Origin: Phaeovulum veldkampii DSM 11550
GTDB lineage: Bacteria; Pseudomonadota; Alphaproteobacteria; Rhodobacterales; Rhodobacteraceae
Direction of reading: 5' to 3'
DNA: 64,000 nucleotides
NCBI RefSeq assembly: GCF_003034995.1
Contig: NZ_PZKF01000009.1
Location: forward strand, 36,341-100,340
Every line of letters begins with the position of its first letter. Position 1 is the stretch's first letter. The translations under genes and the position numbers were made by a program. The notes below the pieces were generated by a model. It did no database searches and was not told the origin of the DNA. It saw only the letters and a program-made list of their open reading frames with translations. Shown here piece after piece: positions 8,824-17,339 of the stretch.

Positions 8824-9575
8824 CACATGATCTCCACCGCGGCGCCGGTGGCAATGGTGCCGCCGGTCACGACGCGGGCATAAAGGCCAAAATCCTTGTC
8901 GCCAAAGGCTGCCTCCAGCGATTCCAGCAGTTCGCAATCCTCCTGCCCGGTGGCGGGGTTTACGCAGGTGGCGCGGCAGCGGGTGATCGGCTCGGTCACC
9001 TCCAGCACGGCGGTGCCGATGCGCAGGCGCCGACCCGTCAGCGCCCGTTCGGCATCCACCGCCCAACCCTCGACCCAAAGATTGCCGCGAAAGCGATGGA
9101 TCGACAACGCACGCCCGACCCGCGCCTCCAGTGCGCGCAGCGAGGTCAGCGACAGCACCGAAACCCAAGGTTCGGGCACATCGGTCAGCGCTTGGTCGGG
9201 CACCTGCACCACATGGCTGGCCGCGGGCCGCCCGGCAGGCCACAGCGGGCGCAGCCAGTCGATCAGCCGCGCCTGATCATCGGGGCGCGCCAGATCAACC
9301 GTGATCCTGCCTGCCCGTGGATGTGTCAGCGTCACCGCCGTGCCCGCAACCTGTGCGGTGATGGCCATCAGTTCCGGCCCGGCCACCCCGCGCAGAAAGT
9401 TCATCTTGGCCTGCCAGCCTACGGGCTGGCCGGTGAATTTGGCGGCCTGATGTGCAACGGCCCAGACCCGGTCCAAAGCAAGCGCGCGCCCCTCGGTCAG
9501 GGGCGCGCTGCTGATCTCCTCAACCCCGATCGCCTTGATCGGGTGCCGCAGGATATGGGCCAGATGCGGCGTCAT
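8823..9575 (-). CDS. MOSC-domain protein
   Basis: This 250-residue protein has an N-terminal beta-barrel domain (HPIKAIGVEE) and a C-terminal MOSC domain (molybdenum cofactor sulfurase C-terminal), including the conserved Cys segment ITRCRATCVNP. MOSC proteins such as YiiM and mARC bind the molybdenum cofactor and act in sulfur transfer or N-hydroxyl reduction; which applies here cannot be told. It overlaps yidC by four bases (ATGA) upstream and engB by one base downstream, so it lies inside the yidC-engB operon. Confidence 0.9.
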   Translation of the reverse strand: MTPHLAHILRHPIKAIGVEEISSAPLTEGRALALDRVWAVAHQAAKFTGQPVGWQAKMNFLRGVAGPELMAITAQVAGTAVTLTHPRAGRITVDLARPDDQARLIDWLRPLWPAGRPAASHVVQVPDQALTDVPEPWVSVLSLTSLRALEARVGRALSIHRFRGNLWVEGWAVDAERALTGRRLRIGTAVLEVTEPITRCRATCVNPATGQEDCELLESLEAAFGDKDFGLYARVVTGGTIATGAAVEIM

Positions 9576-11422
9576 TTCCTGGGCTTGGACGCCTCAGGCT
9601 TGCGCTTGAAGCTCTTGCGGATGTTGCCGAAGAAATCGGGCGGGTGGCCGTGCATCCGCATGATCGTGTATTGCTGGATGAAGGTGATGGTGTTGTTCGC
9701 GATCCAGTAGATCACCAGACCCGAGGCAAAGCCGCCCAGCATGAACATGAACACCCACGGCATCCAGGCAAAGATCATCGCCTGCGTCGCATCGGTCGGC
9801 GCCGGGTTGAGCTTTTGCTGGAACCACATCGAAATGCCCAGCAGGATCGGCAGCACGCCGAGCGAGAAGATGAAGAAGAGCGAACCGGGTTCCGGCACCG
9901 GGTTCGACAGGAGGCCGAACAGGTTGAGGATCGAGGACGGGTCAGGCGCCGACAGGTCGCGGATCCAGCCGATCCACGGTGCGTGGCGCAGTTCGATCGT
10001 GACAAAGATCACCTTGTAGAGCGAGAAGAAGATCGGAATTTGCAGGAAGATCGGCAGGCAGCCCGAGGCCGGGTTGACCTTTTCACGCTTGTAAAGCGCC
10101 ATCATCTCGATCTGCATCTTTTGGCGGTCTTCGCCAAACCGCTCCTTCAGCTTTTCCATCTCGGGCTGAAGTTCCTTCATCTTGGCCATCGAGACGTAGG
10201 ACTTCCGCGCCAGCGGGAACACCGCCATCTTGATCACGATTGTCAGCGCAATGATCGCCCAGCCCATGCTGCCCGGAATGGCAAGCGCGGCAATATTGGT
10301 GTTCAGCCAGTGCAGCAGCCAGAACATTGGCTTGGTCAGGAAGTAGAACCAGCCCCAGTCGATCGAATCGACAAAGCGCTTGATGCCCTGGTTTTTCTCG
10401 TAACCGGTGATGGTTTCCCATTCCTTGGCGCCGGCAAACAGCATCGAGCCGACCGAAGCCGAAGCGCCGGGCGCGACCTCCATCACAGGCATCCGGGCCT
10501 CGGCCTGATAAATCTCGGCCCCGGGGGCGTATTTCACCACCGAGGTAAAGGCTTGGCCGGGCATCGGCGCGAGCGTGGTCATCCAGTATTTGTCGGTGAA
10601 GCCGATCCAGCCATCGGCCGTCACAGAGACCACATCGGCCTGCCCCTCACGGTCAACCGGCGCCAGACCGGCGATGTCGTCGTAGTCGGTTTCTTGCAGT
10701 TTGCCGTCCGACATCCGCACCGCACCTTCGTGCAGCACAAAGAAATTTTGCGTGTCGGGCTGGCCGTGGCGGGCGACAATGCCATAAGGCGCCAGCCGGA
10801 CCACGGCGCCGGTGGCGTTTTCAACAGATTGTGTGATGGTGAACAGGTAGTCCTCATCCACGTCCATCTGGCGGCGGAAGATCAGGCCGGCGCCGTTATT
10901 CCAGGCCAACGTGACCGGCTGACCTGGGGCGAGCGTCGTGCCGCTTTCCACCGTCCAGGGCGTTTTCGCACCGGGCACCAGCGCGGGGTCAAGCTCGCCT
11001 GCGGGCAGCCAGCCATAGACGGCGTAATAAGGTTTGGCTGCGTCCAGATCGGTTCCGCCGACCGGCGCCAGAAGCCGGACATTGGGCGAATCATCGGCCA
11101 GCGTCTCGCGGTAGCCTTTCAGCGACAGATCGTCGATCCGCCCGCCCAGAAGCGAGATCGAGCCGCTCAGCCGCGGCGTGTCGATGCTGATCCGGGGCGC
11201 TGCAGCAAGTTCGGTCGCCGTGGTTTCGGCGCCAGAAGCCGGAGCCGCGGTGCTGTCGGCCACTGCGGGGGGCGCTGCCGGGTCGGTCTGCGACTGGCTG
11301 ATCGCTGTCGGCGCAACCGGGGTGCTGGGCACCTCGGGCGGGGCGACGAAGGCATACCAGACCACGATCACCAGAAAGGAAAGCACGCTCGCAAGGATGA
11401 GATTCTTGTTCTGATTGTCCAT
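9572..11422 (-). CDS. yidC: Membrane protein insertase YidC
   Basis: YidC (616 residues) inserts and folds inner-membrane proteins, alone or with SecYEG. An N-terminal signal-anchor helix (about residues 7-25) is followed by a low-complexity Ala/Pro/Thr linker, a large periplasmic beta domain, and a C-terminal 60-kDa insertase core. The core has the conserved FLQIPIFFSLYKVIF helix, a SPDP-like loop (LSAPDPSS) and a basic tail ending KRKPEASKPRK. The start MDNQNKNL is the standard alphaproteobacterial N-terminus and is preceded by GGTACCCC-type G-rich sequence; an upstream in-frame extension is not conserved-looking. yidD and rnpA lie nearby upstream. Confidence 0.98.
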   Translation of the reverse strand: MDNQNKNLILASVLSFLVIVVWYAFVAPPEVPSTPVAPTAISQSQTDPAAPPAVADSTAAPASGAETTATELAAAPRISIDTPRLSGSISLLGGRIDDLSLKGYRETLADDSPNVRLLAPVGGTDLDAAKPYYAVYGWLPAGELDPALVPGAKTPWTVESGTTLAPGQPVTLAWNNGAGLIFRRQMDVDEDYLFTITQSVENATGAVVRLAPYGIVARHGQPDTQNFFVLHEGAVRMSDGKLQETDYDDIAGLAPVDREGQADVVSVTADGWIGFTDKYWMTTLAPMPGQAFTSVVKYAPGAEIYQAEARMPVMEVAPGASASVGSMLFAGAKEWETITGYEKNQGIKRFVDSIDWGWFYFLTKPMFWLLHWLNTNIAALAIPGSMGWAIIALTIVIKMAVFPLARKSYVSMAKMKELQPEMEKLKERFGEDRQKMQIEMMALYKREKVNPASGCLPIFLQIPIFFSLYKVIFVTIELRHAPWIGWIRDLSAPDPSSILNLFGLLSNPVPEPGSLFFIFSLGVLPILLGISMWFQQKLNPAPTDATQAMIFAWMPWVFMFMLGGFASGLVIYWIANNTITFIQQYTIMRMHGHPPDFFGNIRKSFKRKPEASKPRK

Positions 11423-11634
11423 CGGGGGGGTACCGCCAGCCTGTCCAAGGGTTGGGGCAGGTTCAACAGAAGGGGCGGCCAAAGGTCAAGCAGTTTTCCC
11501 CTGCTGTCTCGCCCGCCGCTGGATTTGCCGACACTGAACCGCGGAAAACCGGCACAGTCTGGTGAAATACAGCAGGGTATGCTTCGCCACAGCGGTTGCA
11601 GCCCCGGTATGAGATGCCTCTGGCACGGCAAGTA

Positions 11635-13197
11635 TCAGACTTTGCGGTTGCCCAGACGGGGCGTGGCCGCCAGTTTGGCGCGGTGCCGCAGGCTCCAGTC
11701 ATGTGTTTCCTCCAGCGCCATGGCCGGGGCGATGGCCGGGCCTTGCACATGGTTGCAGCCCAGTTGTGCCAATATCGCGTGTTCACCGATGCTGCTGACG
11801 CCATCGGCCAGCGTCTCGACGCCCAGCCGCTCGGTCAGAGAGATGAGCGCACTCAGAACGCGCTGTTGACCGGGGTCCATATCGGCGCGCGCGACAAAGC
11901 TGCGGTCGATCCGCAGTCGCCGCACCGCGCCGCCGCGGATTTTGTTGATCGAGGCTGGCCCTGCACCAAAACCCGCCAGATCGATGTGACAGCCCATCCG
12001 TGCCAAGGCGGCCATATTGTAGCCGATCACATCCTCTCCGGCGCCAGAGACCGCGGTTTCGGGCAGTTCAAAGCGCAGTCGCCCAGGGGCGGCTTCAAAG
12101 CGGTCGATATCCCACTTCAGGCGTTGCGTCAGCTTGGGGTCGCGCAACTCTTCGGTTGACAGTGGCACGGTTGCGGTAGCGCCCCCCATCCCGGCCTGGT
12201 CCCAGTGCCGCAGCGCGGCCAGAGCTTGCGCCAGCATCAACTCAGTCAATCGGGGGCGCAGGCCCTGCGCCGTCAGCGCGTGCAGAATGTCTGCATCTTC
12301 CAGAACGCCACGTTGGGGGGGGTGCCAGCACGGCTCGACCGCAAAGCCAGAAATCGCGCCGGTATCGGTGCAGAGCTGCGGGCGGAACCGGGCGACGATC
12401 TGCCCCGCCTCAAGCGCCGCCGCCGCATTTACCAGCGCGCTGCGCGTTTCGGCGGCCTGTCGCACCTCGACCGAATAGGCCCGAATCGCCCCTTGTCCGC
12501 AACGCCGCGCCTCTTCTGCGGCGGTTTCGGCGGCGGTCAGCATGGCTGCGCCGCTATGCCCCGGATTCCGGCTGATCAAGCAGAACCCGATATGAACTGA
12601 AACATGCACCTTGGCGGCATCAAGTGAGAAGGGCGCCTCCAGCGCGGTCTGCAGCCGGTTTGCAACCTGGATCGCGCTCTCCAGATCGGTGCGGCGCACC
12701 GGGGCCAGCACCACGGCGAACCGCGGCCCGTCAAGCCGAACCGCCAGATCGCTTTCCCTCAGCGCGCCGTGCAGACGATCGCCGCACCGGCGCAAGAGCC
12801 GCCCCATGGCATCGGCCCCCAGTTCTGTTGCCAGATCGTCGGCATTGTCAAAACCCAGAACGAAGGCGGCGCTGCCGTGGCCGGTTGTGGCGGCCAGGCT
12901 GAGCGCGCGGTCAAGCAGCGCCTCGGCGGCCGGGCGCAGCGGCAGGCCGGTGGCACCGCAGCACGTCACCGGATCGTCGCGGGCGCCACCCGCCGGGGCG
13001 GCGCGAAGGGTTGGATCGCGCGCAAGCCAGGCGACGGCCAGTGCGGTGGTCGCCACAAGCGCGACCCCCTCGGCGCCATACCACAGGCCCGCCAGCACCA
13101 GCGCCGGTGTGAAGGCCAGCAATTCGAGCCGCAGGACGCCGCGCGCCCAGTGCCGGATCCTAGGTGTCGGCGCCTTTGCCCCGCCTTCGTTCGACAT
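11635..13197 (-). CDS. Membrane-anchored GGDEF-EAL protein, both catalytic domains degenerate
   Basis: The 520 residues begin with two hydrophobic segments (about 24-39 and 45-59), continue with a GGDEF-fold domain (about 85-240), and end with an EAL-fold domain (about 250-505). The GGDEF motif region reads RLDGPRF (154-160) instead of RxGGDEF. In the EAL domain the EAL triplet is AVE (286-288) and the catalytic DDFGTG is AGFGAG (408-413). Residues needed to make or hydrolyse cyclic di-GMP are therefore missing in both. Fold-level motifs such as LRIDRSF and NHVQGP remain. It probably acts as a binding or scaffold protein. It sits between yidC and ttcA, interrupting an otherwise housekeeping block. 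Confidence 0.85.
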   Translation of the reverse strand: MSNEGGAKAPTPRIRHWARGVLRLELLAFTPALVLAGLWYGAEGVALVATTALAVAWLARDPTLRAAPAGGARDDPVTCCGATGLPLRPAAEALLDRALSLAATTGHGSAAFVLGFDNADDLATELGADAMGRLLRRCGDRLHGALRESDLAVRLDGPRFAVVLAPVRRTDLESAIQVANRLQTALEAPFSLDAAKVHVSVHIGFCLISRNPGHSGAAMLTAAETAAEEARRCGQGAIRAYSVEVRQAAETRSALVNAAAALEAGQIVARFRPQLCTDTGAISGFAVEPCWHPPQRGVLEDADILHALTAQGLRPRLTELMLAQALAALRHWDQAGMGGATATVPLSTEELRDPKLTQRLKWDIDRFEAAPGRLRFELPETAVSGAGEDVIGYNMAALARMGCHIDLAGFGAGPASINKIRGGAVRRLRIDRSFVARADMDPGQQRVLSALISLTERLGVETLADGVSSIGEHAILAQLGCNHVQGPAIAPAMALEETHDWSLRHRAKLAATPRLGNRKV

Positions 13198-13269
13198 GCG
13201 CCCAAACCCCGTTTTCCGCCAGCCACCCGGCCGATGAAACGAAGCTAGGACCGCTTCGTCAGGATTCGG

Positions 13270-14163
13270 TTAATCCCGGTCACGCAGTCTTGGAGGAATT
13301 TCGCTCAAATCCGCCGGATCGGGCGCGCCAATGTGCAAGCCATTGAAATCAAAAAGCGCCGGGTCCAACAGATGCGAGGGGCGGGTGTTCATCAGCGCGC
13401 GAAACATCACCTGACGGCGGCCGGGGCTGCGCGCCTCCCATCCGTCGAGAATTGCCTTGACCTGCTGGCGTTGCAGCCCGTCCTGGCTGCCGCAAAGATC
13501 GCAGGGGATGATCGGGTAGTTCATCGCGCGGGCGAAACGATCGCAGTCGGCCTCGGCCACAAAGGCCAGCGGGCGATAGACGAACAGGTCGCCATCCTCG
13601 TTCACCAGCTTCGGCGGCATCGTGGCAAGTCGCCCGCCATGAAACAGGTTCATGAAGAATGTTTCCAGAATGTCGTCGCGGTGATGGCCCAGCACCACGG
13701 CCGAACAGCCCTCTTCGCGGGCGATGCGGTAAAGATTGCCGCGGCGCAGGCGCGAACACAGGGCGCAATAGGTCCGCCCCTGCGGAATTTTGTCCATCAC
13801 GATTGAATAGGTGTCGGCATATTCGATGCGATGGGGCACGCCCATCCGCGCCAGAAATTCAGGCAGGACAGTGGCGGGAAAGCCGGGCTGACCCTGATCT
13901 AGGTTGCAGGCCAGCAGATCGACCGGCAATAGCCCGCGCCACTGCAATTCGTGCAGAACGGCCAGCAGGGTGTAGCTGTCCTTGCCACCCGACAGGCACA
14001 CCAGCCAGCGCGCGCCCCGTTCGATCATGCCATAGGTGTCGATGGCCTCGCGCACCTCGCGCACCAGCCGCTTGCGCAGCTTGCGAAACTCGGTCGAGGT
14101 GGGGGCGCCATGGAACAGCGGGTGAATGTCGTCGCCGTCTTTGCTGCCGTCGTCGTCAAGCAT
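13270..14163 (-). CDS. ttcA: tRNA 2-thiocytidine biosynthesis protein TtcA
   Basis: TtcA (297 residues) thiolates cytidine 32 in tRNA using ATP and an iron-sulfur cluster. The PP-loop SGGKDS is at residues 58-63. Two cysteine pairs (CALC and CDLC) that would hold the cluster lie either side of the GHHRDD segment. The start MLDDDG lies within the end of yidD (8-base overlap), so translation is probably coupled. Length and motifs are normal for the family. Confidence 0.95.
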   Translation of the reverse strand: MLDDDGSKDGDDIHPLFHGAPTSTEFRKLRKRLVREVREAIDTYGMIERGARWLVCLSGGKDSYTLLAVLHELQWRGLLPVDLLACNLDQGQPGFPATVLPEFLARMGVPHRIEYADTYSIVMDKIPQGRTYCALCSRLRRGNLYRIAREEGCSAVVLGHHRDDILETFFMNLFHGGRLATMPPKLVNEDGDLFVYRPLAFVAEADCDRFARAMNYPIIPCDLCGSQDGLQRQQVKAILDGWEARSPGRRQVMFRALMNTRPSHLLDPALFDFNGLHIGAPDPADLSEIPPRLRDRD

Positions 14164-14410
14164 CGGGCTTCTCCTGCGCCGGGGTCTTGACGGGGGGCAC
14201 CGGGTCGTGGCCGCAGCCGCCCCACGGATTGCACCGCAAAATGCGCCAGAAGGCCAGCCAGCCGCCCTTGATCGCGCCGTGTTTTTCCAGCGCCTCAAGC
14301 GCATAGGCCGAACAGGTGGGCTGAAACCGGCACGAGTTGCCAAGCCAGGGTGACAGGATCAGACGATAGGCGCGCACCGGCAGCGCCAGAAGATGGGCCA
14401 GCGGGCTCAT
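14156..14410 (-). CDS. yidD: Membrane protein insertion efficiency factor YidD
   Basis: This small protein of 84 residues has an amphipathic N-terminal helix followed by the cysteine-rich core [16 protein letters not shown] and the conserved [14 protein letters not shown]. YidD assists YidC-dependent insertion at the inner membrane. It overlaps the end of rnpA by four bases and the start of ttcA by eight, the usual position between rnpA and yidC. Confidence 0.97.
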   Translation of the reverse strand: MSPLAHLLALPVRAYRLILSPWLGNSCRFQPTCSAYALEALEKHGAIKGGWLAFWRILRCNPWGGCGHDPVPPVKTPAQEKPDA

Positions 14411-14844
14411 GCCATGTCCTTGTGAATCTGGGTCAGGGCGCGGGACAGATCGGCAAGCAGCGCGGCAAAGTCGCGTTCGGCCGTGGCACCGGGACGGCCG
14501 ACCAGAACATAATCCCATCCGGGGCGGGCAGACTGGGGCAGAACCGCGCGCGCAATGGCACGAAGCCGCCGCTTGGCCCGGTTCCGCGCAACGGCGTTTC
14601 CCAGCTTTTTCGAGCAGGTGAAGCCGACACGGATCAGATCGGGGGGCACGGGTTCGTCGGGGCGGCGTGGGCGCGCCTGCAACAGAAAGCCCGGCGTGCC
14701 TTGGCGCCGGGCCTGAGCCGCGCGCAGAAACTCTGCCCGCTTGCGCAGCGTTTCGAGCGGGTACAGCGCGCAAACGGAAACCGCCGGGGCGCTTCCCGCG
14801 CTCCGGCCCTCAAAGCCAGTCACGGGAGCCTCCGGCGGTGCCAT
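14407..14844 (-). CDS. rnpA: Ribonuclease P protein component
   Basis: RnpA (145 residues) is the protein cofactor of RNase P, which cuts 5' leaders from pre-tRNAs. The core has [24 protein letters not shown], here noted only by its RNR-type motif [10 protein letters not shown]. The N-terminal 35 or so residues are a poorly conserved extension and the start has no clear ribosome binding site, so a shorter start is possible. It lies 21 bp downstream of rpmH, the near-universal order. Confidence 0.93.
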   Translation of the reverse strand: MAPPEAPVTGFEGRSAGSAPAVSVCALYPLETLRKRAEFLRAAQARRQGTPGFLLQARPRRPDEPVPPDLIRVGFTCSKKLGNAVARNRAKRRLRAIARAVLPQSARPGWDYVLVGRPGATAERDFAALLADLSRALTQIHKDMA

Positions 14845-14865
14845 GGCGTTTGGTGCCGCTTGGCC

Positions 14866-15000
14866 TTATGCCGACAGCGACTTGCGGCCCTTGGCGCGGC
14901 GGGCGTTCAGCACCCGGCGGCCGCCTTTGGTGGCCATGCGGGCGCGGAACCCGTGGCGGCGGGCACGGACAAGGTTCGACGGCTGATACGTGCGCTTCAT
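14866..15000 (-). CDS. rpmH: 50S ribosomal protein L34
   Basis: This 44-residue ribosomal protein reads [18 protein letters not shown] at the N-terminus and ends GRKSLSA before a TAA stop, a full-length L34 with normal basic composition. It heads the rpmH-rnpA-yidD cluster and is preceded by a good sigma70-type promoter. Confidence 0.98.
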   Translation of the reverse strand: MKRTYQPSNLVRARRHGFRARMATKGGRRVLNARRAKGRKSLSA

Positions 15001-15067
15001 CGCAAAAACTCCGGTTCAGGCAGCCCAAATAGATCGGATTCGAGCGCCGATGTCATTCGAAGCCCGG

Positions 15068-15096
15068 TCTTTAGTCGGGCTTGCCTTCCAAGTCAA
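15068..15096 (-). promoter_or_regulatory. Sigma70-type promoter of rpmH
   Basis: On the minus strand TTGACT and TAAAGA are separated by exactly 17 bp, about 70 bp before the rpmH start codon. The -10 region lies within an inverted repeat (AAGCCCG/CGGGCTT, 15060-15082), which being in the promoter itself is unlikely to be a terminator. Confidence 0.65.
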
Positions 15097-15192
15097 TTCA
15101 CCGGAGGGGTTTTTCTTGAACCGCTCTGGCCGGGGCGGTGGGCAGAGCTAACTGGGAAAAACAGGCGCGCGTGGCAAGGGTAAAGGGAACCG

Positions 15193-15906
15193 ATGGCACA
15201 GGATGGGCAGGCGCGGCGGCTGGCGTTGCTGGCGCTGATGGTTGCGGTTGCGGTTTTGGGAGCCTGGGCGCTGGGCGACCGGCTGAGTTTTGCGGCGCTG
15301 GCCGACAACCGCGCCCGCCTGATCGCCGCGCGCGAAGCCGCGCCGGTGCTGACGGCGGTGGGGTTTGTTGCCGCCTATGCTGGGCTGGTGGCACTGTCGC
15401 TGCCCGGTGCGCTGGTGGCGACGCTGACCGGGGGCTTTTTGTTCGGGGTCTTTCCGGGGGTTTTGTTCAACGTCATTGGCGCCACGATCGGGGCGGTGGC
15501 GGTCTTCATCGCCGCGCGCTGGGGCGCCGGTGACCGGCTTGCCGCCCGAATCGCCGAGGGCGGGGGCCGCGCCGCGCGCGTTCTGGCAGCGATCCGCGAA
15601 AACGAATTGTCGGTTCTGTTCCTGATCCGGTTGGTGCCGGTGGTGCCGTTCTTTCTGGCCAACCTGCTGCCTGCTTTTGCTGGGGTGGCCACGGGCCGGT
15701 TTGCGCTGACCACGTTTTTCGGCATCCTGCCCGGTGCGCTGGTCTATACCTCGGTTGGCGCGGGGCTGTCCGAGGTGATCGCGCGGGGCGAGACGCCCGA
15801 TCTGGGGGTGATCTTTACTGCGCCGGTTCTGGTGCCATTGCTGGGTCTGGCTGCGCTGGCGGCGCTGCCCATCTTCATTCGTCGGATCAGGGGGCGCGAG
15901 TTATGA
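15193..15906 (+). CDS. TVP38/TMEM64 (VTT/DedA-like) membrane protein
   Basis: This 237-residue integral membrane protein has a VTT domain, seen as the GALVATLTGGFLFG and LIRLVPVVPFFLANL segments with the reentrant-loop proline/glycine pattern. Six or so hydrophobic helices are visible, ending in a basic tail (IRRIRGREL). Family members act in lipid or membrane homeostasis and some relate to mercury or selenite handling; the function is not settled. The stop overlaps the next gene by ATGA, so it is probably made together with the flavin disulfide reductase. VTT domains are known to occur fused or adjacent to such reductases. Confidence 0.88.
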   Translation: MAQDGQARRLALLALMVAVAVLGAWALGDRLSFAALADNRARLIAAREAAPVLTAVGFVAAYAGLVALSLPGALVATLTGGFLFGVFPGVLFNVIGATIGAVAVFIAARWGAGDRLAARIAEGGGRAARVLAAIRENELSVLFLIRLVPVVPFFLANLLPAFAGVATGRFALTTFFGILPGALVYTSVGAGLSEVIARGETPDLGVIFTAPVLVPLLGLAALAALPIFIRRIRGREL

Positions 15907-17321
15907 GCGAAGCGATAGCGACGGATATCTGTGTCATCGGCGCAGGGGCGGGCGGTCTTTCGGTGGCGGCGGGAGCTGCGCAGATGGGCGCGCGGGTGGT
16001 GCTGGTCGAGGCGGCTGCGATGGGGGGCGATTGCCTGAACCATGGCTGCGTTCCGTCCAAGGCGCTGCTGGCGGCCGCGGCCGCGGCGCAGGCCGTGCGC
16101 GCGGGCGGCCCCGGCGTGGCCGGACAGACGCCGGTGGTGGATTACGCCGCTGCTATGGATCATGTCGCCGCCACCATCGCCGGTATCGCCCCGCACGACA
16201 GTCAGGAGCGGTTCGAGGGGCTGGGGGTCCGGGTGATCCGCGACTGGGGGCGGTTTACCTCGGCCAACACGTTGACGGCGGGCGGGGCCACGATTTCCGC
16301 GCGCCGCTTTGTGATCGCCACCGGCTCGCGCCCGGCGATCCCGCCGGTGCCGGGGCTGGAAGAGGTGCCTTTTCTGACCAACGAATCCCTGTTTGGGCTG
16401 CGTGCGGCGCCCGATCATCTGCTGGTGCTGGGCGGTGGCCCGATCGGCTGCGAGATGGCGCAGGCACATCGACGGCTGGGCTGCCGGGTGACGCTGGTCG
16501 AAGCCGGGCGCTGCCTTGGCCGCGACGACCCCGAGGCGGCGGCGCTCCTGGTGGCGGCGCTGCGCGCCGAGGGGGTGGAGGTGCTGGAGGGCGTGGCGGT
16601 TGAGCGCGCCGGATATGGCGAACAGGGGCTGGCGCTGTGGCTGGCCGACGGGCGGCAGGTGACAGGCTCTCACCTGCTGGTGGCCACCGGGCGGCGCGCG
16701 GCGCTAGACCGGCTGAACCTTCCTGTCGCCGGGGTTGAAACCGGCCCGCAGGGGGTGCGGGTGGATGCGGGGCTGCGCACGACGAACCGGCGCATCTTTG
16801 CCATCGGCGATGCGGCGGGGTTGGGGCAGTTCACCCATCTCGCGGGCTATCATGCCGGGCTGGTGATCCGCTCGGCTCTGTTGGGGCTGCCGGTGCGGGC
16901 GCGCGGCGATCATATTCCGCGCGCCACCTACACCACCCCGACGCTGGCACAGGTGGGCCTGACCGAGACCGAGGCGCGCGCTGCCCATGGCGCAGCCGTG
17001 ACTGTGATCCACGAGCCGTTCGCAGGCAATGACCGGGCGCGCGCAATGGCCCGGACCGAGGGGTTTATCAAGCTGATGGTGGTCAGGGGCCGCCCCGTCG
17101 GTGTGACGGTGGTGGGGCCGGACGCCGACGAGATCATCGGGCTATGGGCGTTGATGCTGGCCAACCGGCTGAAGCTTTCGGCCGTGGCGGGCACGGTGCT
17201 GCCCTATCCGACGCTGGGTGAAATCTCCAAACGTGCGTCTGGCACCTATTTTTCCCCTAAACTCTTTGATAATCCTGTGGTGAAGCGGGGAGTGCGGCTG
17301 ATCCAGCGTGTGCTGCCCTGA
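15903..17321 (+). CDS. FAD-dependent pyridine nucleotide-disulfide oxidoreductase (MerA/Lpd-like)
   Basis: This 472-residue flavoprotein opens with the FAD-binding motif VIGAGAGGLS (11-20) and the redox-active pair CLNHGC (C44, C49). A second dinucleotide motif (LGGGPIGCEMAQ) follows, then the FAD-closing segment (FAIGDAAG) and the dimerisation domain. The C-terminus reads PYPTLGEISKRA rather than the HxHPT(x)SE of true lipoamide dehydrogenase, which places it with the mercuric-reductase-like group of unknown substrate. It has no N-terminal heavy-metal domain and no C-terminal vicinal cysteines, so it is not a mercuric reductase proper. It overlaps the VTT gene by four bases. Confidence 0.92.
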   Translation: MSEAIATDICVIGAGAGGLSVAAGAAQMGARVVLVEAAAMGGDCLNHGCVPSKALLAAAAAAQAVRAGGPGVAGQTPVVDYAAAMDHVAATIAGIAPHDSQERFEGLGVRVIRDWGRFTSANTLTAGGATISARRFVIATGSRPAIPPVPGLEEVPFLTNESLFGLRAAPDHLLVLGGGPIGCEMAQAHRRLGCRVTLVEAGRCLGRDDPEAAALLVAALRAEGVEVLEGVAVERAGYGEQGLALWLADGRQVTGSHLLVATGRRAALDRLNLPVAGVETGPQGVRVDAGLRTTNRRIFAIGDAAGLGQFTHLAGYHAGLVIRSALLGLPVRARGDHIPRATYTTPTLAQVGLTETEARAAHGAAVTVIHEPFAGNDRARAMARTEGFIKLMVVRGRPVGVTVVGPDADEIIGLWALMLANRLKLSAVAGTVLPYPTLGEISKRASGTYFSPKLFDNPVVKRGVRLIQRVLP

Positions 17322-17339
17322 CCCGCAAAGAGGGTGGGC

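Noticed and set aside
9644..11869. 741-codon open frame on the plus strand
   Set aside because: Antisense of yidC with a His/Gln/Arg-rich composition; no domain and no ribosome binding site.
15060..15082. AAGCCCG/CGGGCTT hairpin upstream of rpmH as a terminator
   Set aside because: It coincides with the -10 region of a well-spaced rpmH promoter and is not followed by a T-run in either direction.
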